A DNA stretch of 18,424 nucleotides, from positions 1-18,424 of the forward strand of contig DAOWNP010000008.1 of NCBI GenBank assembly GCA_030642545.1, read 5' to 3'. Positions 8,257 to 15,508 of this stretch are shown here, one piece after another. The position numbers were made by a program, and so were the translations under genes. A model generated the notes under the pieces. That model ran no database searches and was not told where the DNA came from. It saw only the letters and a program-made list of their open reading frames with translations. The first letter of the stretch is position 1; each line of letters begins with the position of its first letter. This DNA comes from Desulfobacteraceae bacterium (GTDB taxonomy: Bacteria > Desulfobacterota > Desulfobacteria > Desulfobacterales > DAOWNP01).

Positions 8257-9609
8257 TTACCTTGAACCTATTGCATTGTTGAGTTTTGCAAAAAAGATCA
8301 TATATCCGTATAGTGCTCTGTAATAATTTGTTTCAGCTCTTGTTAAAAAAGTTCTTGCATCTAATACTTCAGTTGATGTAGCCACTTGTTGTTTATATTG
8401 GACATTTGTTATTCTCCAGTTTTCTTTTGCCTGGGACAGAGATCCTTTTGCTGTTTTTATGTTTTTTTTGGCTACATTAAGATTTAAATATGCATTTCTT
8501 GTATCAAGCTTAATCTTATTTTTTATATCTCTTAACTGTTCTATGATTTTTTGTTTTTCATGTTTGATTTTTGAAACCGAAGCTTTTGTTTTACCCCATT
8601 CAAAAAAAGTCCATTTAGCATTTACAGACAAAATAGCATTAAACCTGTTTGCATGTTCATTATTGTCTGTAGTCGGTGAATCCCCTTGTTCTCTATATTG
8701 AAGCATTAAACCTACCTGAGGATAATATTGACTTTTAGCCATTTTTATTCCGCAGCCCAACTGTTTAATAAGAACATCTATTTCTTTTAGTTCAGGCCTG
8801 TTGGTCATTGCCTGTTTTATAAGCATGTCAAAATCCATGCTAACCGAAGGGATTTTATCAATATCATAAACATCTGTATTACTGTCAAATTCTTTATCTA
8901 TAACAATATTTAATGCACTTGTAGCAATTTTAACAGAAGCTGCTATCTTTTCTCTTTTTTGTATGGCATTGGCAAGAGCTACTTCTGCACGAAGCAGATC
9001 ATTATAAGGCATTATTCCCTGATTATAAAACTTCTTAGCATTGTTTTTATGTGATGTTAAATTTTTTACAGTCTCATTTGCTACAGACATAAAACTTTGT
9101 GCTAAAAGAACTTTAAAATAAGCAATCTTGGCTTCTTCTATAATATCAATTATTACTTTTTCTTTTTCGATCTCTTCTAATTTTATATCTAATTCTGCCT
9201 TTTTATGCTTATTAGTAAGTGCAAATCCTGTAAAAAGAGGTTGAAGAACTGTAATATTCCAATTATACAATTCCTTGTGATCTGCAACTATTTCATCACC
9301 TGGTCCACCAAATCCTTTAATAACAGGGGCATCTTTTAATCCCCGATATCCATACTCAGCAGAAAACTTAGGCAAAAAATCAGTAAAAGAGCTTGTTTCT
9401 GCTTCTTGAGATGCTTTTAAACTTTCTATGGATGCTTTAATAAGTGCATTGTTTGAAGTAGCCATGTCTATAACTTGTGTTAAAGAATATTTAAAAGAAC
9501 TGTTTGTTAATGAATTTTTTGATACATCATCTTTTTCTTCAAGAGCAAAACAGTGAACAGAACCAAAAATAACTATAATAACAACAAAAAAAAGAAAAAA
9601 ATTACGCAT
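8257..9609 (-). CDS. TolC-like outer-membrane efflux protein
   Basis: This 450-residue protein starts with a signal peptide (residues 1-22, MRNFFLFFVVIIVIFGSVHCFA), probably cut before LEEK. A C at residue 20 lacks a proper lipobox, so it is unlikely to be a lipoprotein. The mature part shows the two OEP repeats of the TolC family: long helices (AKIAYFKVLLAQSFMSVANE and NAYLNLNVAKKNIKTAKGSL) and strand stretches such as LQPLFTG and AKWTFFEWGKTKA at the matching place in each repeat. It should trimerise into the outer-membrane channel of the pump. The ATG overlaps the TetR stop by 8 bases (ATGCGTAA) and an AAGGAG site lies inside the TetR gene. This shows tight coupling of regulator and pump genes. 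Confidence 0.92.
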   Translation of the reverse strand: MRNFFLFFVVIIVIFGSVHCFALEEKDDVSKNSLTNSSFKYSLTQVIDMATSNNALIKASIESLKASQEAETSSFTDFLPKFSAEYGYRGLKDAPVIKGFGGPGDEIVADHKELYNWNITVLQPLFTGFALTNKHKKAELDIKLEEIEKEKVIIDIIEEAKIAYFKVLLAQSFMSVANETVKNLTSHKNNAKKFYNQGIMPYNDLLRAEVALANAIQKREKIAASVKIATSALNIVIDKEFDSNTDVYDIDKIPSVSMDFDMLIKQAMTNRPELKEIDVLIKQLGCGIKMAKSQYYPQVGLMLQYREQGDSPTTDNNEHANRFNAILSVNAKWTFFEWGKTKASVSKIKHEKQKIIEQLRDIKNKIKLDTRNAYLNLNVAKKNIKTAKGSLSQAKENWRITNVQYKQQVATSTEVLDARTFLTRAETNYYRALYGYMIFFAKLNNAIGSR

Positions 9610-10231
9610 TTCCCATTGCTCCTTTTTGATATATTTGAAAAAAGAATATATTTAAAATAATATCTGCTTCTATTTTGTGGATATCATGATTATCTAAGTT
9701 TTCACAAAGCAATGTATTGCACATACCGTCTAAAGCCACAGCAAGCAGATATGGGTCTGTTTCTATAAATACTTTTTTGTTTATTCCTTTTAAAAAAATT
9801 GTTTTTACTAACTCTAAAATAATTTTTCTATGTTTTTTTATTTTATCTGTAACTTTTTTATTAATATTATATCTGCTATCCATTGTTTCTGAAAAATATA
9901 GTTTTACATAATCCATATTCTCATAAAAAAGCCGTATTTTTTCATTAACCCACCTTTTTATTTTTTGAATTTCATCACCTGGTTTTTCCAAAGCTGTTTT
10001 TAATCTTTCATGAAAATAAGCAAGTCTTTCTATTAATAAGATACTGTAAATAGACTCTTTATTAGGGAAAAAGTTGTATATTGTTCCTACAGAAAACTCA
10101 GATTTATCTGCAATTTCATTCATACTTACATTATAATAGCCTTTTTGAGAAAATAAGGTAAGAGCAACATCTAAAATTTCATTCCTGCGCTGCAGATATT
10201 CTCTTTCTTTTCTGGAGTTCTTTTTTTTCAT
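9602..10231 (-). CDS. TetR/AcrR family transcriptional regulator of the RND operon
   Basis: The 209-residue protein has an N-terminal TetR DNA-binding domain at about 15-62. ILDVALTLFSQKGYYNVSMNEIA forms the first helices, and SVGTIYNFFPNKESIY contains the recognition helix and the family's hallmark TIYxxFxxKE pattern. The remainder is an all-helical ligand-binding and dimerisation domain with no specific sub-family signature that I recognise. As the first gene of the pump operon it most likely represses its own promoter and releases DNA when the pump substrate binds. The ATG at 10231 lacks an obvious ribosome site; no better in-frame start is seen. The C-terminal codons overlap the start of the outer-membrane factor gene. 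Confidence 0.92.
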   Translation of the reverse strand: MKKKNSRKEREYLQRRNEILDVALTLFSQKGYYNVSMNEIADKSEFSVGTIYNFFPNKESIYSILLIERLAYFHERLKTALEKPGDEIQKIKRWVNEKIRLFYENMDYVKLYFSETMDSRYNINKKVTDKIKKHRKIILELVKTIFLKGINKKVFIETDPYLLAVALDGMCNTLLCENLDNHDIHKIEADIILNIFFFQIYQKGAMGNA

Positions 10232-10275
10232 AAGTTTAAATGTGTTTGTAAAAAATATAAAAAGATTATAAAATT

Positions 10276-10289
10276 TGAATATTAATTCA
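10276..10289. promoter_or_regulatory. Candidate TetR operator
   Basis: TGAAT-ATTA-ATTCA is a 14-base inverted repeat between the predicted promoter and the TetR start codon. TetR-family repressors bind such short palindromes and usually control their own genes. The surroundings are very AT-rich, so chance occurrence is a real possibility. Confidence 0.35.
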
Positions 10290-10310
10290 TTATTTATTAC
10301 TTATTATTAC

Positions 10311-10339
10311 CTGATATAGAAACAATGTTTTTTTGTCAA
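10311..10339 (-). promoter_or_regulatory. Candidate sigma70 promoter of the TetR-RND operon
   Basis: On the minus strand a perfect -35 TTGACA (10339-10334) is followed after 17 bases by TATCAG (10316-10311), which matches four of six -10 positions. An alternative -10, TATATC, lies two bases closer. The start of transcription would fall about 75 bases before the TetR ATG, and the inverted repeat at 10276-10289 would be just downstream. Confidence 0.5.
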
Positions 10340-10451
10340 TAACAAAAAATGTAAAATAAACATAATTTATTTTATTTTTTGGAAAGGGATTGGAATTAAT
10401 TTTTGATTAGAGGATAAAAAATATAAAAAAACTCTTAACTTTTTAATGCAT

Positions 10452-10598
10452 CGACAGGTTGCCTGCGGAATGAAAATTTCTTCCTCGTTCAAGGCAAAAA
10501 ATCAATTTAACCACAGGCATACTTAGTTGTATTCCGAGGATTAAATTTATTTTTTAACGCAGAAATTGGATAAATTAGCGTTTTGTAACATCCTGTCG
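10452..10598. repeat. Hairpin repeat copy 1 (147 bp), upstream of the helicase gene
   Basis: The element begins CGACAGG and ends CCTGTCG, an inverted terminal pair. Its outer parts match copy 2 (12535-12617) in the same orientation: a shared left block (GAATGAAAATTTCTT then CTCGTT) and a shared right block (TAACGCAGAAATT, GGATA, ATTAGCGTTTTG). Compared with copy 2 it carries about 64 extra bases in the centre (roughly 10489-10552). That extra part has its own palindrome: AAAAAATCAATTTAA (10496-10510) against TTAAATTTATTTTTT (10541-10555), with one mismatch. It resembles a REP- or MITE-like non-autonomous element. No transposase is associated with it. Confidence 0.75.
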
Positions 10599-10845
10599 AG
10601 ACACATAATTAACATGCTCTATATGCTATCCTTCTTCTTCTATGTTTTGGATTATATTTGAGTAGTTTTTTGCTAAACCATTACCTTTTGTAACTGCTTT
10701 TATTAATGAGCTTAAATGTATGCTGTTACATTATTTGCATTTTATCAATTCTATATAATATTTGCATTACTATTTTAATCATGATATAGTTATTTGTTTA
10801 TTTATTGATAAATACTATAAATTATTAAAAAGATTGAGAAAAAAC
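10599..10845. other. Leader region of the helicase gene
   Basis: These roughly 250 AT-rich bases lie between repeat copy 1 and the chosen helicase start. I see no gene, riboswitch or clear RNA structure. A promoter candidate lies near 10754. An open frame runs upstream to an ATG at 10762, but its 28 codons are not helicase-like. Confidence 0.45.
10731..10759 (+). promoter_or_regulatory. Candidate promoter of the helicase gene
   Basis: A perfect -10 TATAAT is at 10754-10759. The -35 position at 17-base spacing is weak (TTATTT, 10731-10736). Transcription from here would give a leader of about 80 bases before the ATG at 10846. Confidence 0.35.
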
Positions 10846-12525
10846 ATGAGTTTTGAAAATTTGGATTTAATTGATGAGTTATTACAGGCAGTTAAAGATC
10901 TTGGGTTTGTTGAGCCTACACCTATTCAAACAGATGCAATTCCTGAAATTATTGGAGGGGACAGTGATCTTGTAGGGCTTGCCCAGACAGGGACAGGTAA
11001 AACAGCAGCTTTTGGTTTACCTATGATCCAGTTAATTGATTTTGATCTGACATATATCCAGGGGTTGGTGATTTGTCCCACAAGAGAACTCTGCATGCAG
11101 ATTTCAGAGGATCTTAAAAAATTATGTAAATATATAAAATCTGCAAAGGTTGTTGCAGTTTATGGTGGTGCCAGTATTGAAAAACAGAGAAGCCAGATTA
11201 AAAAAGGTGCTCAGATTATTGTGGCAACACCAGGGAGACTGCTTGATCTTATTAATAGAAAGGTAGCAAAACTTTTCAAAGTTTCATATGTTGTCCTTGA
11301 TGAAGCAGATGAAATGCTTAACATGGGATTTCAGGAAGATATAGATGCCATTCTTGAAAAGACACCATCTCAAAAACGAACCTGGCTGTTTTCTGCAACA
11401 ATGCCGCGTGAGGTTGCAAGAATCTCAAAAAAATATATGACAAATCCGGTTGAGATAACTGTAGGCAAGAAAAATAGTGGTGCGGAAAATATTTTGCATG
11501 TTAATTATATTGTTAATGAAAAAGACAGGTATCAGGCCTTAAAACGGATTATTGATTATTATCCTGATATTTATGGCCTTGTATTTTGCCGTACACGAAA
11601 AGAGACACAGGAGGTTGCAGAAAAACTGATTAAAGAGAGTTATAATGCTGAATCTCTTCATGGTGATCTTTCTCAGGCGTTGCGAGATAAAGTTATGCGC
11701 AGGTTTAAGAGTAAGTCTATTCAGATTCTTATTGCAACAGATGTTGCTGCAAGAGGAATAGATGTGCAGGATATTACCCATGTTGTTAACTATAAGCTTC
11801 CGGATGAAGCTGAAAATTATACTCACAGGAGCGGCAGGACAGCAAGAGCAGGTAAATCAGGGGTGTCTATAGCTATTATCAATTCACGGGAAAAAAGAAA
11901 GCTTCAGTTTATAGAAAAAAAAGCAGGTGTAAAATTTAACTATGAAAAAGTTCCAGAAGGATATGCAATTTGTGAGAAGCAGCTTTACGCTATGATTAAC
12001 AAAATGGTAGAAGTTGAAGTGAAGCAGGAGGAAATAGGACGGTTTTTACCACCGGTCTATAATACATTAAATGATCTTACAAAAGAGGAGCTTATTCAAA
12101 AATTTGTTTCACTTGAATTTAATCGTTTTCTCAATTATTATAAAGGATCCAGAGATATAAATGTTTCTTTAAAGAAGAGAGAAGATACTAATAGTTTTGT
12201 AAAAAAAGATCGTCAGCAAAAAAATTTAGAACCTGGTAAATCAAAACGGTTTTTCTTAAATACAGGTTCTATGGACAACCTTAAAAAAGGTACTGTAATT
12301 AGAACTATATGCAGTAGAGCTGGAATCAGTTCTGAAAAGATTGGTTCAATAGAAATTATGCGGGAGTTCTCTTTTTTTGAAGTTGAAACAGGTGTTGCAG
12401 CTAAAGTGTTAAAATCAATGAAAGGTGCTAAGCTTGATGGCCGGGATGTCAGGGTGCAATATGCTGAAGCAAAAAAATCTCAAGGCAGACGATTTAAAAA
12501 AACAAGAAAAGTAAAGAGAGACTAA
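10846..12525 (+). CDS. DEAD-box ATP-dependent RNA helicase (DeaD/CsdA-like, DbpA RNA-binding tail)
   Basis: With the start at MSFENL the protein has 559 residues. All helicase motifs are intact: Q motif PTPIQ (24-28), motif I AQTGTGKT (46-53), Ia PTREL, Ib TPGR, II DEAD (152-155), III SAT (183-185), IV LVFCRTR, V ATDVAARGID, VI HRSGRTARAG (327-336). The C-terminal part, about 467-542, is a DbpA/CsdA-type RNA-binding domain (ending DGRDVRVQYAE), followed by a basic tail rich in Lys and Arg. Such proteins unwind structured RNA in ribosome assembly, mRNA decay and cold adaptation. I chose the ATG at 10846 because the helicase alignment starts there and a GAG lies about 9 bases upstream; the earlier ATG at 10762 adds a non-conserved, hydrophobic 28-residue leader. 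The gene stands alone between opposing neighbours and is flanked by two hairpin repeats. Confidence 0.93.
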   Translation: MSFENLDLIDELLQAVKDLGFVEPTPIQTDAIPEIIGGDSDLVGLAQTGTGKTAAFGLPMIQLIDFDLTYIQGLVICPTRELCMQISEDLKKLCKYIKSAKVVAVYGGASIEKQRSQIKKGAQIIVATPGRLLDLINRKVAKLFKVSYVVLDEADEMLNMGFQEDIDAILEKTPSQKRTWLFSATMPREVARISKKYMTNPVEITVGKKNSGAENILHVNYIVNEKDRYQALKRIIDYYPDIYGLVFCRTRKETQEVAEKLIKESYNAESLHGDLSQALRDKVMRRFKSKSIQILIATDVAARGIDVQDITHVVNYKLPDEAENYTHRSGRTARAGKSGVSIAIINSREKRKLQFIEKKAGVKFNYEKVPEGYAICEKQLYAMINKMVEVEVKQEEIGRFLPPVYNTLNDLTKEELIQKFVSLEFNRFLNYYKGSRDINVSLKKREDTNSFVKKDRQQKNLEPGKSKRFFLNTGSMDNLKKGTVIRTICSRAGISSEKIGSIEIMREFSFFEVETGVAAKVLKSMKGAKLDGRDVRVQYAEAKKSQGRRFKKTRKVKRD

Positions 12526-12534
12526 AATACGACA

Positions 12535-12617
12535 CGACAGGCTGTCTGCAGAATGAAAATTTCTTACTCGTTTAACGCAGAAATTTGGATAGATTAGCGT
12601 TTTGCATGTGCCTGTCG
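12535..12617. repeat. Hairpin repeat copy 2 (83 bp), after the helicase gene
   Basis: This shorter copy of the element at 10452-10598, in the same orientation, also runs from CGACAGG to CCTGTCG. It starts 10 bases after the helicase stop and ends 20 bases before the convergent AsmA-like gene's stop. Inside, AAATTTCT pairs with AGAAATTT, and the outer CGACAGGC arm pairs with GCCTGTCG, so the whole unit can fold into one imperfect hairpin. It may serve as a shared terminator for the convergent genes, although it has no U tract. Confidence 0.75.
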
Positions 12618-12636
12618 AATTCGGAAAACGTATTAG

Positions 12637-15450
12637 TTATTCAGCTCCTATTCCCATAATCAAACACGGGCAATCTTCTTCTTTGTCTTTACTGATAAGA
12701 TGCCACAGGTGTCCAAGAGCACGTGCCGGCAAAAATACGACTGGTATGAATATTTCTCCATACAGTATTGCAGCTTCTTTAAATGGTAATTTTCGTACTT
12801 TAGGGTCGGCAATTGAACCATTGATTGTCACAGCCGAGGTCATAGTATCCCCTCCCAATCTTTTTTTGTCATCGGGCTGGAGAATCATATTCATGGTTTC
12901 TGTATGGAGGTTGATATCTGCATTACCCTTGATAGATATATCAGGGGTATCAATGTAGATTATTTTACTTTTACCAATACCATCTTCAAAAATAAAACGC
13001 AGTGCCATACAATTTAAATCCGTGTATTCCGCCTTTGAACGGATTGTTTGCAAGAGACTTACAGCGTCTGCTCCCATGATCTCAATAGTCTTTTTAATCT
13101 TTCCTTTTTCAATTGCCAGTCCAATTTCTCCCCCAAGAGCTGTAACAATTTCTCGAAAAGAATTGCCGGCACTTTGCAGGTCAACAACGAGATTGAGCTG
13201 ACCTTGAAGAAAAGGGGTTTTAGAAATATGGGGAAGCAGTGCACCAATATTAACATCCTCTGCAGTCAATTTCAAAGCCATTTGAGGTTTTGAGCTAACC
13301 GCATCAAGGGTGAAGTCAATGGATGCGAAGCCGTTTTTGTAGATGATTTTTACAAAAACAACCCAAAGCTTCCCATCCTTTAATGATATATCAAGGTCGA
13401 GTTTATTCAAAACAAAGTCTTTTCCTTTCAATTTGTCAATATCGACGAATGCAGATAAATCTATGGCTTTCAGTGCATGAAATGAGAAGGGCGTGTCACT
13501 AAACAAACGCCTGTCAGGTTTTGGTTCGGGTTTGCTTTTGGAAGGCAAGTTCTCTGCTCGTTTTGTATAGAAACCCAAATCTGTTAGATGCACAACAGGC
13601 GCAACGATTTTTATCATAACGCTGGGTCGTTGTTTGGTGCGTGTATGTGTATGGTTAACAGTTGTGTTAAACTGTGAGCTCCCAAAGCGGATGGTGCCTT
13701 CAAAGGAGCTCTTTGTCATGTTACCTTTGATTTTACCTTCTATCATTGGAGCACCAAAACGCGGGAGTTTGATACCCATGAAAGATTGAAAGCTCAAGGT
13801 ATCGCTTGTTTTTGGAGCTGAAGCTTTGACTTCAGCATCAATTCCATAGAGGTAGGCAGAGCCATCTTTTATGGCCATGTCTACCGAGCCTGTGCCTTCT
13901 ATCCAAAGGCTTTTTTGGGAGCCTATTGAGACTTGGATATCTTTAAAACGATATATGCCCTTTTGTTCGACGATGTGCAAAGTTGTTTTCAAAGGGCCAA
14001 GGTTGGGTAAACTGATAGCTGATAGAGGTGTCAAGTCTGAGATCTCGTCTGCATCAATGGACACTAACATGTCAATATCGGAAGGAAACTTACTACCTGA
14101 CAGGGGGATACTGCCTATACGTCCTTGCCATTTCGTGCGCACCTGTCCGGATTCACCAGTAGTTATGGAAATATCTTCAATGGACAAAGCTTTACCGGAA
14201 AAGCGTACCCGTGCCTTGGCTGACACGGCGCCTGTTTCGGGCAGGGAATCAACCGCCGGGAATAGGTGCCATGTGGTAGTAGGGGATAACAGATGACAGT
14301 GTATGTCTAATTCTTTGAAGGCGGGCATTTTGCCAATGGCTCGGCTAAAACTCATGATCCCTTCAGCCTTTATGGTTACCCCCTGTTTATTGGAAACGTT
14401 CAGCTTCAGAGCATCAATGACATAGACATCGTTTTCGTCACGTATGTGTCCTTCCCCTTTGAGATTGTGTATTTCAGGTATTTCCTCAGACAGCAACATT
14501 TTAAGAATATTTTTGCTGGTACACGATCCGGACACTTGCAAGGAAGTACCCTTTCCTGTTAACATGTTTTCTACGGAGCCTTTTACTGTTAGATTAAAAT
14601 CTGAAGCATTGGAAACACTTAATTGTATGTCTGCCAGGCCTGGGGAAGATACATCTCCAACGATCTTTGCATCCAGGCTCAGTTGATCAAAGTTCGGAAA
14701 ATCGGCATTGAAGATATGTAGCAGATTTGTAACTTCACCTGTTTTAGCAATCACATGCACATTTAAGCCCTTATTATGTGCAAGATCATCTATAATCCCG
14801 GACATGGTGAGGTGAACTCCTGCCATGTCCAATCTGAGATCAAGCGGATACGGTTTGTCATTTTTTAGTATGTCAGTTAGAGATCCTAACCGGCCATCAA
14901 TTACAAATTCCTTAGCGTTCAAGGTTCCTTTACCTTTTATATGCAAATGTCCCTTATCCTCGACATTGTCTAAGCTGAATTTTCCCAACAGTAAACAAAC
15001 AGCTTCTCTTTTGTTATCATCGGATATAGTTAATTGCACATTGTTCAGGGCAATATTTTCAAAAATCGGGAGGATAATGTTAAAAGGCTTCTCTGCATGG
15101 TTAATGATTAAAACTGTCGCATCATGGATCAGCAGATGTCTTATCAGGACAGTTCCAGACATTAACGGCAGGAGTGCAAACTTTACTTCAAGTTGATCTA
15201 TCTTTGCAGTGTCAGGGCTGGAGATATCATTAATTCGTATCTTTGATGCTGTAATGGATGGTTCTGATGACAGCTTCACTGAAAAGGGGCCTTCCACTGT
15301 AATTTCCAACCCTGCAAAGTATTTAGCTGCTCGAATCACGATCCATCGGTAGTGGTTATCATTAAGAGTAGCGATGAGAATGGTTAGTGCTGCCATACAC
15401 AAAACCATTGTGGTAATCAGGACTATTAAAATTGTTTTTATCTTGAGCAT
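12637..15450 (-). CDS. AsmA-family protein (large inner-membrane-anchored periplasmic protein)
   Basis: This 937-residue protein has one N-terminal membrane anchor (about 5-27, KTILIVLITTMVLCMAALTILI) and then a long periplasmic body of repeating beta-strands. The region just after the anchor (GLEITVEGPFSVKLSSEPSI, then a stretch of ITASKIRIND type) is the AsmA N-terminal signature. The C-terminal part, with DTPDISIKGNADINLHTETM, LGGDTMTSAVTINGSIADP and KVRKLPF, is the AsmA C-terminal domain. AsmA, TamB, YhdP and YdbH relatives form beta-groove bridges thought to carry phospholipid between inner and outer membranes. The length lies between AsmA (about 617) and TamB (about 1260). It starts 58 bases after the MipA-like gene, so the two are likely co-transcribed. 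The ribosome site is weak. Codon use is more GC-rich than in most of the window. Confidence 0.85.
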   Translation of the reverse strand: MLKIKTILIVLITTMVLCMAALTILIATLNDNHYRWIVIRAAKYFAGLEITVEGPFSVKLSSEPSITASKIRINDISSPDTAKIDQLEVKFALLPLMSGTVLIRHLLIHDATVLIINHAEKPFNIILPIFENIALNNVQLTISDDNKREAVCLLLGKFSLDNVEDKGHLHIKGKGTLNAKEFVIDGRLGSLTDILKNDKPYPLDLRLDMAGVHLTMSGIIDDLAHNKGLNVHVIAKTGEVTNLLHIFNADFPNFDQLSLDAKIVGDVSSPGLADIQLSVSNASDFNLTVKGSVENMLTGKGTSLQVSGSCTSKNILKMLLSEEIPEIHNLKGEGHIRDENDVYVIDALKLNVSNKQGVTIKAEGIMSFSRAIGKMPAFKELDIHCHLLSPTTTWHLFPAVDSLPETGAVSAKARVRFSGKALSIEDISITTGESGQVRTKWQGRIGSIPLSGSKFPSDIDMLVSIDADEISDLTPLSAISLPNLGPLKTTLHIVEQKGIYRFKDIQVSIGSQKSLWIEGTGSVDMAIKDGSAYLYGIDAEVKASAPKTSDTLSFQSFMGIKLPRFGAPMIEGKIKGNMTKSSFEGTIRFGSSQFNTTVNHTHTRTKQRPSVMIKIVAPVVHLTDLGFYTKRAENLPSKSKPEPKPDRRLFSDTPFSFHALKAIDLSAFVDIDKLKGKDFVLNKLDLDISLKDGKLWVVFVKIIYKNGFASIDFTLDAVSSKPQMALKLTAEDVNIGALLPHISKTPFLQGQLNLVVDLQSAGNSFREIVTALGGEIGLAIEKGKIKKTIEIMGADAVSLLQTIRSKAEYTDLNCMALRFIFEDGIGKSKIIYIDTPDISIKGNADINLHTETMNMILQPDDKKRLGGDTMTSAVTINGSIADPKVRKLPFKEAAILYGEIFIPVVFLPARALGHLWHLISKDKEEDCPCLIMGIGAE

Positions 15451-15508
15451 ATGGTTATCTTAAAAGTTTATGGGTATTAATGAGGGAAATGTAAGTTTTC
15501 ATATAAAA

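Noticed and set aside
9550..9552. Lipoprotein cysteine in the TolC-like protein
   Set aside because: The residues before Cys20 (SVH) do not fit a lipobox, and a normal signal peptidase I site follows at CFA-LEE.
10599..10760. Riboswitch or cold-shock leader before the helicase gene
   Set aside because: The stretch is AT-rich without a recognisable conserved structure, and most of it lies upstream of the likely promoter.
10762..10845. N-terminal extension of the helicase starting at the ATG at 10762
   Set aside because: The 28 added residues are hydrophobic and lysine/tyrosine rich, unlike any DEAD-box N-terminus, and they overlap the likely -10 region. The ATG at 10846 begins the conserved protein.
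10452..12617. CRISPR-like repeats
   Set aside because: Only two copies, 2 kb apart with a whole gene between, and they differ in length by about 64 bases.
12602..12958. Plus-strand open frame over the AsmA-like gene, and similar plus-strand frames across 13.0-15.2 kb
   Set aside because: They lie opposite a long, family-matching coding sequence and have no ribosome site or recognisable protein content.
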